48,342 nucleotides of DNA, from NCBI GenBank assembly GCA_027451885.1, contig DAIDHX010000238.1, forward strand, positions 1 through 48,342. Direction: 5' to 3'. The translations under genes and the position numbers were made by a program. Under the pieces are notes generated by a model. It saw only the letters and a list, made by a program, of their open reading frames with translations, made no database searches and had not been told where the DNA came from. This DNA comes from Planctomycetales bacterium (lineage in GTDB: Bacteria; Planctomycetota; Planctomycetia; Isosphaerales; Isosphaeraceae). Positions 1 through 8,449 of this stretch are shown here, piece after piece (position 1 is the first letter of the stretch; every line of letters starts with the position of its first letter).

Positions 1-197
1 GGGATCGACGGTCGCCCGACCGAGCCTTCAGCCGCGTAATATTGTCGGCAGCGATTCTCGAGCCAGGTGTCGAACCCGGCCTCGGCCAGCAACTGGTTGA
101 GCCGCTGGTAAAAGGGATGACCGGCCGCCCTGGGGAGACGATCGGTCGCGATGAAGAGTTGCTCCTGAGTCTCGCGTCGCCGCTTGCCCATCGCCAT
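1..197 (-). CDS. Transposase, N-terminal part (cut by window edge)
   Basis: The minus-strand frame from the ATG at 197 is open to the window edge and gives 65 residues beginning MAMGKRRRETQEQLFIATD, followed by a stretch resembling YQRLNQLLAEAGFDTWLE and a GRPSIP motif. This start (basic patch, then QEQLF, then GHPFYxxLNxLL, then GRPSIP) is what I know from the N-terminus of IS1182-type DDE transposases. The catalytic DDE residues would lie further left, outside the window. A second ATG two codons downstream (191) is an equally possible start. It belongs to the IS, not to the defence operon that follows in the same orientation. Confidence 0.75.
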   Translation of the reverse strand, partial: MAMGKRRRETQEQLFIATDRLPRAAGHPFYQRLNQLLAEAGFDTWLENRCRQYYAAEGSVGRPSI

Positions 198-287
198 TTT
201 CAGATCCTCACGATGCTGGCTCGAATCACTCGGCCGCAGGATGATACCGTGAAAGGCGATGGGAGGGAAATTTCAACAGGCTGCTAG
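1..287 (-). mobile_element. Truncated end of an insertion sequence (IS1182-like)
   Basis: The window opens inside an insertion sequence. A transposase N-terminus reads leftwards from position 197, and the sequence at 266-287 reads on the minus strand as CTAGCAGCCTGTTGAAA, which looks like the terminal inverted repeat of IS1182/IS5-like DDE elements. The element ends almost exactly where the DUF3883 gene stops, so it appears to have landed at the 3' edge of the defence island. The other end lies outside the window, so the family, target duplication and completeness cannot be settled. The family name is from memory of similar planctomycete elements and is inference. Confidence 0.65.
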
Positions 288-1129
288 GAGAAGTAAAAAC
301 AAGCCCGCCACGACTCCGGGGCAAGAGTTACAGCTTTGTCTAAGGGCTGTGCCAACTTGAAAACACTGGGTCTCGTTGCGAACAGATGAACACGATAAAT
401 CTGCCACTCTAAGGGACGTTGCCTCGCGAAGTCTAATTCGTTGCGTGTGATGAAAAAGGGAGTGCGAGCCGATCCATTCGTAGTCTTTACCTCTATGAAG
501 CGCTCTTGTCCGTTCAAACTAAAAGATAGAACGTCATAACCAGCTCCATCGCCTTCTTCGGCGGCGATCCATCGGACCTTTTGAGCGAGATCGAGGCGGC
601 CGAGCTCAGTAAGCCATTGCCTCTCAATTTTCAAGACAAGCCTCTCGCCGGCTTTTCCGAGAGATCGATTACGATGGTCTCGTTCGACTGGATCATATTT
701 TTTGACGAGTCGGCGAAGACTCTCAGGAAGGGGCTTAGGCGGCGACTCAAGTGTTGGTGGATCAACAAACACATCGCGCAGGGAAGACCGCCGCCGGTCC
801 GGATATGCTGGCTTGGGTACGAGGATGTTAGGGTGCTTCTCGAGGTATCTGTCTATCGCGTCCAGGATAGCCTTCTGGTAGTTTTGCTTCGGCCTGTATC
901 CCAAGATCCAAGGCATCCCTAACTCGTCCAAAACCGCTGAGATATTTTGGTGCTTCAACTCGACCGAGGAGCCCGTCCGACCGATCTTTGCCATCAGCGT
1001 TTCACGATGCCTAGCTTTGACGTAAGGCGTACCGGAGATTTCATCAGAGAGCATGTCGAAATAGTCGGCCACGATAAGGTCGAGTTCCTCGCCCCTCCAA
1101 TCCGCCCCGTAATTTGTAGCATCAGCCAT
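284..1129 (-). CDS. DUF3883 (PD-(D/E)XK-like) protein, last gene of the defence island
   Basis: This 281-residue protein has a C-terminal half that fits the DUF3883 domain: GKAGE at 158-162, then G-x-D at 197-199, then FIEVKTT at 211-217. The D199...E213-x-K215 arrangement is the PD-(D/E)XK nuclease pattern, so a DNA-cleaving role is plausible but not shown. The N-terminal 100 residues are helical and unassigned. The start ATG at 1129 lies 27 bases after the glycosylase stop, so it is probably co-transcribed. The stop codon TAG (284-286) falls inside the terminal repeat of the adjoining IS, so the natural C-terminus may have been replaced by a few residues. The DUF3883 core looks complete. 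In restriction loci such domains often sit beside C5-cytosine methyltransferases, which matches the context. Confidence 0.8.
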   Translation of the reverse strand: MADATNYGADWRGEELDLIVADYFDMLSDEISGTPYVKARHRETLMAKIGRTGSSVELKHQNISAVLDELGMPWILGYRPKQNYQKAILDAIDRYLEKHPNILVPKPAYPDRRRSSLRDVFVDPPTLESPPKPLPESLRRLVKKYDPVERDHRNRSLGKAGERLVLKIERQWLTELGRLDLAQKVRWIAAEEGDGAGYDVLSFSLNGQERFIEVKTTNGSARTPFFITRNELDFARQRPLEWQIYRVHLFATRPSVFKLAQPLDKAVTLAPESWRACFYFS

Positions 1130-1156
1130 TGATCCTAGCCCGTCGCCATTCGCTGC

Positions 1157-1873
1157 TCATACCCGGACCTCACGAGATAACCGCACTCCAACTCGTTTGC
1201 ACATGTGACGGATGCAACAGTCGCCGCATCTCGGAGTACCCGGAAGGCAGATCACGCGCCCGTGTGATACTAGATTGACATGTAATGAAGACCTTACGTC
1301 GGGATCGATGCCGTCTTGAACTCGATCCATATCGCTGTTGGAGCACGACTTGTCGGGTCGAGTAGGTCGAACCCAGCCCAGACGGCGACAGATGCGCCAG
1401 CAGTTAGAGTCCACGGGGAACACCGGGCGCTGCAGCGAGTACATCATGACGCACCGCGCCGTCTTCCTACCAACGCCGGGGAGTGATTCGAGATACCTCT
1501 CGCACTCGGCGTCGCTCATGGTCCTCAGCGGGGAAAGTGTTGGAGCTCCGAAGTCGGATTGCAAGCGTGAGAAAACAGCCCGAATTGTGCGTGCTTTCTG
1601 CCGGGACAGTCCACCGCGAACGATCGCGGAAGCGATTTCGTCTTCGCTGGCCCCCCAAAGCTGGCGGAATGTGGGGAACCGCGACATCAAACTAGCATAG
1701 GTTGATTGATAGAGGGCCTCGTTTGTCTGCAAGCTGCAAATGATAAATATCAGCTCCCTCAGAGGGTTTGCCTTGTTGCCGTGTGACGGGTTGCCGTAGA
1801 CAGCTGACAAAGCGAGCGCAATTTGAGACACATCCTTAAAATGCAAAATGCGGCGTCGATCAGCGCTGGTCAT
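1157..1873 (-). CDS. HhH-GPD DNA glycosylase (endonuclease III family), next to a 5mC methyltransferase
   Basis: The 238-residue protein has the full endonuclease III layout: helix-hairpin-helix LPGVGRKTA at 131-139 with the catalytic lysine K137, the catalytic aspartate D155 in PVDSNCWRIC, and a C-terminal [4Fe-4S] loop with cysteines at 209, 216, 219 and 225 (spacing C-x6-C-x2-C-x5-C). The family removes damaged or mismatched pyrimidines. The ATG at 1873 overlaps the methyltransferase stop by four bases, pointing to translational coupling. This pairing recalls Mig.Mth of Methanothermobacter, an endonuclease III homologue encoded beside a GGCC methyltransferase that repairs T/G mismatches from deaminated 5-methylcytosine. 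A similar role here is inference. Mig has tyrosine where this protein keeps lysine, so lyase activity may be retained. Housekeeping Nth is the alternative, but the coupling argues against it. Confidence 0.85.
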   Translation of the reverse strand: MTSADRRRILHFKDVSQIALALSAVYGNPSHGNKANPLRELIFIICSLQTNEALYQSTYASLMSRFPTFRQLWGASEDEIASAIVRGGLSRQKARTIRAVFSRLQSDFGAPTLSPLRTMSDAECERYLESLPGVGRKTARCVMMYSLQRPVFPVDSNCWRICRRLGWVRPTRPDKSCSNSDMDRVQDGIDPDVRSSLHVNLVSHGRVICLPGTPRCGDCCIRHMCKRVGVRLSREVRV

Positions 1874-2982
1874 TTGGCGGCTCGCTCGAGGAACCCATGC
1901 ACGGCAGGTGCCAGATGAGAAGCCATCCTACAAGGGACTCCGTTACATATCATCTTGAACTTCGCAGAGAGTGATAGCTCTTCAGGCAATATATACTCAT
2001 CTGGTACAGATTGAATCCTGAGCGCTTCACGGACTGACAACCGTCTCGCCTTCCATGGGTGTAGGTGAACTTCCTGATTGCCGTACCACGCCGTCGGGCT
2101 AAAGCGGTAGCGGTGAAGTCTCTTGAATGATTTCCGGGCGACATCCCCTTCCCTAATCTCCCGGAACTTGCTCGAGTATGGCTTGAAGTATTCACACCCG
2201 TTGGCAATCCCCTCCGGGTCTCCTTCACCGATCAGGGCTGGGAAAACCGTCAGCTCGAGAGGGATCTCTTCGGGCTTCCTCGGTTCTTCGCCGAATGGTG
2301 TGACCTTTGGCCAAGGGAGGGACCTCGCGCCCTTAAAGCATTCGATCTCAGGCCAAGGGAACCATCTGCGTTCATCCAGCGCCAGACGCCGCCCCAGAGC
2401 ATTCTGGGCAAGTGACCGTTTGAAGCCGACAACAAAGAGCCTCTCACGGTCCTGGGGCACACCGAATTCAAGCGCATTCAGAATCATGAAGTCAAGGGCG
2501 TAGCCGTTCTCTTGCAATTGGCAAAGTTTGCTCTCTAGGAAATTCCGGTGCTTGCGGAAGCGGTAGAGGCCGGGAACGTTCTCGATAACGAAAAAAGAGG
2601 GCTTCAGGTTACAGAGCATATCTACAAAGACAGTCGTGAGCTTACCGTTCGTCCCATTTCCCCCGGCATGATTACCGCCATTACTAAAGTCCGGGCACGG
2701 TGGGCCACCGATCACGCCGAAGATATCAGGGCGAGGGCCGGCGAACGCCTCATTGAGGACATGCTTCGCTGAAAGTTCGCAAATGCTGCTTGTGTTAGTA
2801 ATCTTCGCCGTCAATTGCCACTTCTTGTTCGACGAGGATAGCCAGGCCGACATCCCATGCTCAAAACCAGCGATGAACGCCGGACAGTTCTCGTTGGTCC
2901 AGCAGATTGAGAAGCCAGCTTGCTTGAAACCGATATCGAGGAATCCTCCACCGGTAAAGAAGGAGAGTATCGGAAATGCCAT
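1870..2982 (-). CDS. drmMII: C5-cytosine DNA methyltransferase (DrmMII-like)
   Basis: The protein is 370 residues. Motif I (SFFTGGGFLDIGF, 7-19) binds S-adenosylmethionine, motif IV is GGPPCPDFS with catalytic C96, motif VI is IENV (133-136), and motif VIII is PQDRERLFVVG (176-186). The target-recognition region follows, then motif IX (RLSVREALRIQ) and a slightly unusual motif X (NGVP instead of GNAVP). All motifs needed for 5-methylcytosine formation are present. It starts directly after the drmB stop and overlaps the glycosylase gene. In class 2 DISARM the DrmMII methylase is a 5mC enzyme that marks host DNA, and the position next to drmA/drmB supports that name. The recognition sequence cannot be read from the sequence. 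Base composition is visibly AT-richer than drmA/drmB. Confidence 0.85.
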   Translation of the reverse strand: MAFPILSFFTGGGFLDIGFKQAGFSICWTNENCPAFIAGFEHGMSAWLSSSNKKWQLTAKITNTSSICELSAKHVLNEAFAGPRPDIFGVIGGPPCPDFSNGGNHAGGNGTNGKLTTVFVDMLCNLKPSFFVIENVPGLYRFRKHRNFLESKLCQLQENGYALDFMILNALEFGVPQDRERLFVVGFKRSLAQNALGRRLALDERRWFPWPEIECFKGARSLPWPKVTPFGEEPRKPEEIPLELTVFPALIGEGDPEGIANGCEYFKPYSSKFREIREGDVARKSFKRLHRYRFSPTAWYGNQEVHLHPWKARRLSVREALRIQSVPDEYILPEELSLSAKFKMICNGVPCRMASHLAPAVHGFLERAAK

Positions 2983-4875
2983 TTAGCCCTCCATGGCCCG
3001 ATTGAAGAATCCGATAGTGGGGTTGCCGAAGGGGCCAATAACAAGGCCCCTGTCGAGAAGCCGGTTGAACTCTTCGCACGTCGTCTCCGGCACGAGGCAG
3101 CAACCGTGACATGCGGCAAGATTCAGGGAATCCGGCCCCTGGCCACCGCTCTGGCCCATCTCCATGCAAACAGGATCAGCGGAACACCACTGCGCGCCCA
3201 AGAGCGCGCGGTCCAGGAGCGGCTCAAGACGCCCCGGCTTGCCCATGCGTACCAGGCCGCCCAGCGTACCCTCAGCATCGCCGGCAGCCGTGTAAATTAG
3301 GATACCCGCCATTGGAGCGGCCGGATTCTCCGAAACGTACAGCCGCTCCCTAAGCGCTGCCGAACTGTAGCCGCACTCATAGGTGAGGCGGTTGATGAGC
3401 AAATGCGCGAGCGTATGCAGTAAAATATATCGAGCACCGATCCGGCGATCGCGGAGATGCCGCGCTTGCCGGAGAGCTAGGTATCTTGCAACGAGAGGTG
3501 CCACGCGATTCTGGATATCCGGTAACGCTTCCCACTGGCGCAATCGCTGCTCGTCTAGGGTCAGGAGAATCCCTTCGCCGAACACCACGTAGGCTGGCAG
3601 CCACATCTCGTCTAGCGGGTTGAGCCGGAGCATGGCTTGCTGGCTGGCGAGATCGCGGTCCGTATCGGCAAAGACCCGCGTAAAACCAGCAAGTGCCCGT
3701 GTTTCGCGCAGTTTGTGGACGAGCGTGACACGCGAGAAGAAACGCGAGAAGTCCAGCGCGTACTGTCTGAGATTGGCGGGTCTCAGCACGAGCTGGGCGA
3801 AGTCAACGTCCGTGACAAGCGTGTCGTATTCTTGCCGCCTAAATCCCGTCTCGGCATCGTCACCTGCCGTCTTCTTCTTCTGCTTCTGCCGATCACCACC
3901 GCCGCACACTTCGGCGATGGCGTGCTCAAGCTGGCGGTCAGTGAATGTGCTGACGAGTTCCCGGTAAAGCTTCCGGAGCTGCGCCGGCGATGGGCTTCCG
4001 CCCGCACCCGCGACGATGGTCAGGAATGTGCTGAGCGGCGGCTGCTCCAGCAGAGAGATGGCCTCGTCGACCGTTGTGTCTTCACTGCGGGGGAGGTAAA
4101 TGGAGCTGTGGATTTGCGCGAAATAGACGTTCGCGGCGCTGCGGAGCGTGCCCCTAAGCGGCCTGCCGCACCCTAGGCCCTCCTCGGTACCGAGCCACGG
4201 GCGATGGCCGGGGCACAAGTACCGCGCCCTGCTGTCTAGTAGGCGGCTCAAGTCCGTGTCCTCGCCGTCAGGGCTAGCATTGGTGATACCGGCAAGCGTC
4301 CGCTCCGGGCCGCCATCTACCTTCACTTTCTGGCCCGCCAGCGTCATACCACCGGTCGAGACGAGTCGCATAGGGGGAGTGTTCTGCGGCGGATTTGCGG
4401 TCTCGTATACCCACTCCGCCCACGGGAAGTCCTGGATGTGCCCCGCATCGCACATGGCGACGAAGGGAACCTGGACAATGTACCTTGTCCACCCGCGCCC
4501 TTCACATTCAGCGCATTTGATTCGCCCCTTTGCCACCAGAGGGACTCTGCGCATCAACCCGCAGCGCGTGCAGTAATGCCACTGTGGGAACCTGAGAAAC
4601 GGCACCGTGAGATAACCGTTCGTCGTCGGGGCGAGGCGGCGCACCCGCCTGTGGTCAGGAGGGAGGTAGAAATGGGCGACGTTAAGGCGCGCAGAGAGTC
4701 GCCATTCATCGACCTGGTACTCCCGCTGGTCAATGTCTTCAGTGCCGCCGGATTCGTGCTTGAACCAGTGGTCAAGCCCGCCGCAGATGACGGAGACTCC
4801 GTCTGGTAGAATCATCATCGCGCCGGGCCCGAACGGCGAAATGAGTTGGCCGCGCCGAACTGGTCCTCTAGGCAT
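2983..4875 (-). CDS. drmB: DISARM protein DrmB (DUF1998 domain)
   Basis: I chose the ATG at 4875, which gives 630 residues beginning MPRGPVRRGQLISPFGPG. The frame is open upstream to 4980, but that stretch lies inside drmA. The chosen start overlaps the drmA stop by eight bases. N-terminal zinc-ribbon-like pairs are visible (CTRCG, then CAEC). The C-terminal DUF1998 domain begins near LLHTLAHLLI and carries the conserved cysteine cluster WCSADPVC ... ACHGCCLVPETTC before the closing NRLLDRG. In characterised DISARM, DrmB pairs with the DrmA helicase to form a DNA-binding complex that engages free 5' ends of foreign DNA. DUF1998 proteins also occur in other helicase-linked defence systems, but adjacency to DrmA and a 5mC methylase makes DISARM the best reading. 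Confidence 0.88.
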   Translation of the reverse strand: MPRGPVRRGQLISPFGPGAMMILPDGVSVICGGLDHWFKHESGGTEDIDQREYQVDEWRLSARLNVAHFYLPPDHRRVRRLAPTTNGYLTVPFLRFPQWHYCTRCGLMRRVPLVAKGRIKCAECEGRGWTRYIVQVPFVAMCDAGHIQDFPWAEWVYETANPPQNTPPMRLVSTGGMTLAGQKVKVDGGPERTLAGITNASPDGEDTDLSRLLDSRARYLCPGHRPWLGTEEGLGCGRPLRGTLRSAANVYFAQIHSSIYLPRSEDTTVDEAISLLEQPPLSTFLTIVAGAGGSPSPAQLRKLYRELVSTFTDRQLEHAIAEVCGGGDRQKQKKKTAGDDAETGFRRQEYDTLVTDVDFAQLVLRPANLRQYALDFSRFFSRVTLVHKLRETRALAGFTRVFADTDRDLASQQAMLRLNPLDEMWLPAYVVFGEGILLTLDEQRLRQWEALPDIQNRVAPLVARYLALRQARHLRDRRIGARYILLHTLAHLLINRLTYECGYSSAALRERLYVSENPAAPMAGILIYTAAGDAEGTLGGLVRMGKPGRLEPLLDRALLGAQWCSADPVCMEMGQSGGQGPDSLNLAACHGCCLVPETTCEEFNRLLDRGLVIGPFGNPTIGFFNRAMEG

Positions 4876-7800
4876 CGTCGGCCTCCTCTGCTTCGAGCAT
4901 GTAAAGCTGCGTGATTTCGACCTGGCACTCGGCGTCCACGTTGCGCAAGGACTGCGGCGTCGCCCATGAGACGCGGGCATTCGCCGGCGTCACGAACGCA
5001 CCTGCCGCCCTCATGAGGGGCATGTCTTCCGCATGGACGGCACCGTCCCATTTCAACCTTTGCCACCGTTGCCACTCCTCACCGCGCCGCTGGATAACCC
5101 GGTCAAGAGCCGCGAGTTCATCCGGGTCAACGGACGCTGCACGCTGTTTGAGAATGTTCGATACGGCGGTGACCAGGGAAGCCGGGAACGGATACGGGCT
5201 TTCGGACTGGTCGGAGTCGCCAAGTTGCCGAACATAACTTGCAATAACGGCGTGGGCTGCGCGGTCGAGCGCTGGCCGGGAGAACGGCGTCACGCTTGTC
5301 GGTTCCACCTGTGCATACAGCCGCTCGTGGTAGCTGCGGAATTTCTCGAAATGCGAGCGGTCGCGGGGTTTCGACGCGGTGTAGATCGTCACCACGAGCC
5401 CGGGCCGGTCGGATTTGCGGCCTACGCGCCCCGTCACTTGGATGTACTGAGAGGTAGTTTTCGGCTGGCCGACAACCGCCATCAGCGACAGGCGGTCAAT
5501 ATCGACGCCGACCTCGATGATGTTGGATGCCAGGCAAACATCTACGGGCTGCCCCTGCTGCGAGACCGTGGGGACCTCCAGCGCGGAAATGGCTTTCGGA
5601 ACCTCGTCGCCCGGCAAGCGGCCTGTCAGTTCGAGGATTTTCCTGAGTTGCCGGACATCCTGGAACCCAACCCCGAGGCGTTGCCTGAGCGCGCCCTTTA
5701 GCAAATCAGGGATGTCGGACTGGAACAGCGTAAGCGTTGTTCCAAGTTCGCGTAAGCTGTTGAAGAAGAGGAGTAGCGTCCACCACGGATCACGGTCGGC
5801 AGCCGCCATCGGCTGCGGCGCCTGAAGCAAGGCTGAAAAAGTACGGACCTGTACCGTCTGGAGCGACCCGAGGCCAGGGGCGTGAACACCAGCGTAGATT
5901 CGCCCGCGCTCAAGGGTGCCATCGGGCCGCCGCGCGACTCTCGCAAAGAAAGAATCGTCGGCGTCCAGTCCAGGAGGCGGGAACAGGCTGGTGCGCTCCC
6001 GCGCGTAGAGGCCATGCACCTGTTCGGCGTAGCTGCGAATCGTCGCCGTGGAACTCACGATCTTCGGTTTGGCTGCCTGCGGCACCCGCCTATCGGTACA
6101 CAGCTCTTCGATAATCGGTTCGTAGAGACCGACCATCGAGCCCAGCGGGCCGGAAATGAGGTGCAGTTCGTCTTGGATGATGAGGCCGGGCGGAGAGTAG
6201 CCCCTCGTCCCATCGTCGGCAATGCCAAACAGTGAGCGCGCTCGCGGCTTCCAGGCCAGCATCGCGAATTTGTCCACGGTGCCGATGATAAGGGCCGGGC
6301 GCTTCTCATAGATGTCGTCATCGATGACATAGAGCGGGAGCAACTCGTGGAACTCGCAGCGCCGATCGGGGCAGGTGTAAACGACGGTGTTATCCCGGTG
6401 CTCATAACCAATGACGCGGGGAACCCCGCCCCGGCGTCCTCGCCTGCGGCCAGTGGGGAGGTTCACCGGTCCCATTTCGGCCCCGCACCACGGACAACGA
6501 TCTAGAACGAACTTGTTCTGTTCTTTCCCATCGCCATTTTGAAGGCTTCGAAGTACAGAGCGGGCTTCTTCCTGCGTGTTTGGAGTTGTGGTACCCCCAA
6601 GCCAGATACCAGTGGAGATTTCGGCGTCACCCAATTCCCCGGCATTTTGCCGCCGGACATACTCCATCGCGCAAATCAGCCGGGAGGCACGCTGGAACTG
6701 CTGTGCGGTAAGCAGGCGGAGCGTGTACCTCATCAGAGTTTGTACGCCTGTGTCGGCGGGGTTCCGAAGCCTTCGAAGGAAGATGCTGAATGCCGCCAGC
6801 CCAAGATACGCCTCGGTCTTGCCACCACCAGTGGGAAACCAGATAAGTTCGACCCGTTCACGGTCGCCGTCACCTGCGTCTGCCGTTGACCGCAGGGATG
6901 CGAGGATAAATGCGACCTGGAAAGCTCTCCACTGGCTCCCCCGCGCGCGTTCCGAGTTAAGGTCGAGCGATTCGTAAGGCTCTTTGAACAAGAGGGTTGA
7001 AGTGTCGTAATCGAATGAAGCGGTGCGGGCCTCTCGCCTGGACCTCACCTGCTGCGTGACCATTGCGAGGTTCGCAAGTTGGAAGGCACGCCGGACTTGC
7101 GGGTCGCTTGCCAGCAGCGACAAGCCATCGCGCATTCGCCGGGCCGCCTCGGAGCATTCCGCCATATGGGCTTCGGCAGTTTCCCGCAATCGCGGGCTCA
7201 GTCCCGGGATACGGCCCCGCTGCACCGAAATCCACGCCTCGTACTCGCTGACAATGGCCTCAAGCTGCCCGGTTCCGGCGGAGGACGGGTCGATCCCGGA
7301 CAACAACCGCATGGAAGCAACCAGCGGTTGGCCAGTGCTTGAGCGGATGTCGGGCGTGGTACTTGGAGTCTCAAAGACCGGCAGGCATTCAGCCGAAACG
7401 CTTTCGGCGGAGGTCGCGGTGATGCGTGTCCAGTCAGCCGCGCACCCGTGGCCGACCGCGAACGTGAGTTTGTCGCGGTACAGCAGTTCCTGCGAGCGTT
7501 CTTCAATGCCCTGCGGCTCAGCCGTTGGGTAAGGCAGAATGACTCCGGGAGAACCGGGTTTCAACCGGACGTCGATCCCGGCCTGGAACAGCGACAGCAA
7601 ATCCAGGCGGCGGCCAGCAGGTTGGCGGTTGACCAGGCACACCGTTAGGAGGAATTCGTCCGGACGGGACTGGTAAGGTCTGGCGAAGACATCGATCCGC
7701 ACGTCGAGGTTTTCGACGTTCTCGCGCACCGGGTCGCGGGCATTGGCATAGGCGTTGGAAGGGGGAAAATCCGCGCGGTGGAAGTGGCTTTCTAGCCTGA

Positions 7801-8428
7801 CGGGTGAGCGAAGCCACCATTCACGCTCATAGAACTCAGGGGTAGCCGCTACTCCCTCTGCTCGCTCTTCCTGCCGCTCCCCACGGCTCCGAGGGCGAGG
7901 CAGAGCAACGGTTATCGGGCGATACCGACCTCCGGAGGCTGTGACCACCAGCGCGGCCCCTTCCGGCAGATGCACCAGCAGGCTAACTGCCATGCTGCTG
8001 GGTTTGTACGTATTGGCGGACGAAAGGTCGAAGTCGTCCGAATCGGCTTCCGGGAGGCGGTATTGGGCACGTGCAGCGATCTCCTCGCAGTCATGCACGG
8101 CCGAAGCCGTCAATGTCTCTCTGGCATTTTCCGGCGACTGGGGTGCCGCCTCTTCGTCGGGCGGAGGGAGTTGAGTATCAAGTTCGTCGGGCGGGACCGG
8201 AGCCTCCATCGGGTACAGGACGCCGACACCGTAGCGCTTCGTGGGCGTGTCCCGCTGGAGAATCTCCTCGCCGGAGCCGAGTTGGCGGTACGGCCTATAG
8301 GCGCCCTCGGCGTCCTCCAGGTGGATGGCCTGCGCGCAGTCGATTTCTTGCCCGGCTGGGCAGGGCCCGACGAGCTCCTCGCGGAGCGCCCGCAGCACAG
8401 CATCACGATTCGCAATATGGTCTGGCAC
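4868..8428 (-). CDS. drmA: DISARM helicase DrmA
   Basis: This is a 1186-residue superfamily 2 helicase starting with GTG at 8428, 21 bases after the previous gene. A long N-terminal region without a recognised motif (1-525) precedes Walker A FPTGGGKTE (531-539). A four-cysteine zinc site follows (CPWC at 645-648, and C686/C691), inserted between motifs I and II, then the box II variant DELH (753-756). The C-terminal RecA-like half contains IEVGVDID and the motif VI sequence QVTGRVGRKSDRPG. This size and zinc-containing insertion match DrmA, the core DISARM helicase, which with DrmB loads onto phage DNA. The gene overlaps drmB by eight bases. Function in defence is known for the family; activity here is inferred. 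Confidence 0.9.
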   Translation of the reverse strand: MPDHIANRDAVLRALREELVGPCPAGQEIDCAQAIHLEDAEGAYRPYRQLGSGEEILQRDTPTKRYGVGVLYPMEAPVPPDELDTQLPPPDEEAAPQSPENARETLTASAVHDCEEIAARAQYRLPEADSDDFDLSSANTYKPSSMAVSLLVHLPEGAALVVTASGGRYRPITVALPRPRSRGERQEERAEGVAATPEFYEREWWLRSPVRLESHFHRADFPPSNAYANARDPVRENVENLDVRIDVFARPYQSRPDEFLLTVCLVNRQPAGRRLDLLSLFQAGIDVRLKPGSPGVILPYPTAEPQGIEERSQELLYRDKLTFAVGHGCAADWTRITATSAESVSAECLPVFETPSTTPDIRSSTGQPLVASMRLLSGIDPSSAGTGQLEAIVSEYEAWISVQRGRIPGLSPRLRETAEAHMAECSEAARRMRDGLSLLASDPQVRRAFQLANLAMVTQQVRSRREARTASFDYDTSTLLFKEPYESLDLNSERARGSQWRAFQVAFILASLRSTADAGDGDRERVELIWFPTGGGKTEAYLGLAAFSIFLRRLRNPADTGVQTLMRYTLRLLTAQQFQRASRLICAMEYVRRQNAGELGDAEISTGIWLGGTTTPNTQEEARSVLRSLQNGDGKEQNKFVLDRCPWCGAEMGPVNLPTGRRRGRRGGVPRVIGYEHRDNTVVYTCPDRRCEFHELLPLYVIDDDIYEKRPALIIGTVDKFAMLAWKPRARSLFGIADDGTRGYSPPGLIIQDELHLISGPLGSMVGLYEPIIEELCTDRRVPQAAKPKIVSSTATIRSYAEQVHGLYARERTSLFPPPGLDADDSFFARVARRPDGTLERGRIYAGVHAPGLGSLQTVQVRTFSALLQAPQPMAAADRDPWWTLLLFFNSLRELGTTLTLFQSDIPDLLKGALRQRLGVGFQDVRQLRKILELTGRLPGDEVPKAISALEVPTVSQQGQPVDVCLASNIIEVGVDIDRLSLMAVVGQPKTTSQYIQVTGRVGRKSDRPGLVVTIYTASKPRDRSHFEKFRSYHERLYAQVEPTSVTPFSRPALDRAAHAVIASYVRQLGDSDQSESPYPFPASLVTAVSNILKQRAASVDPDELAALDRVIQRRGEEWQRWQRLKWDGAVHAEDMPLMRAAGAFVTPANARVSWATPQSLRNVDAECQVEITQLYMLEAEEADDA

Positions 8429-8449
8429 TGGCTGCCCCCCGTTTCATTG

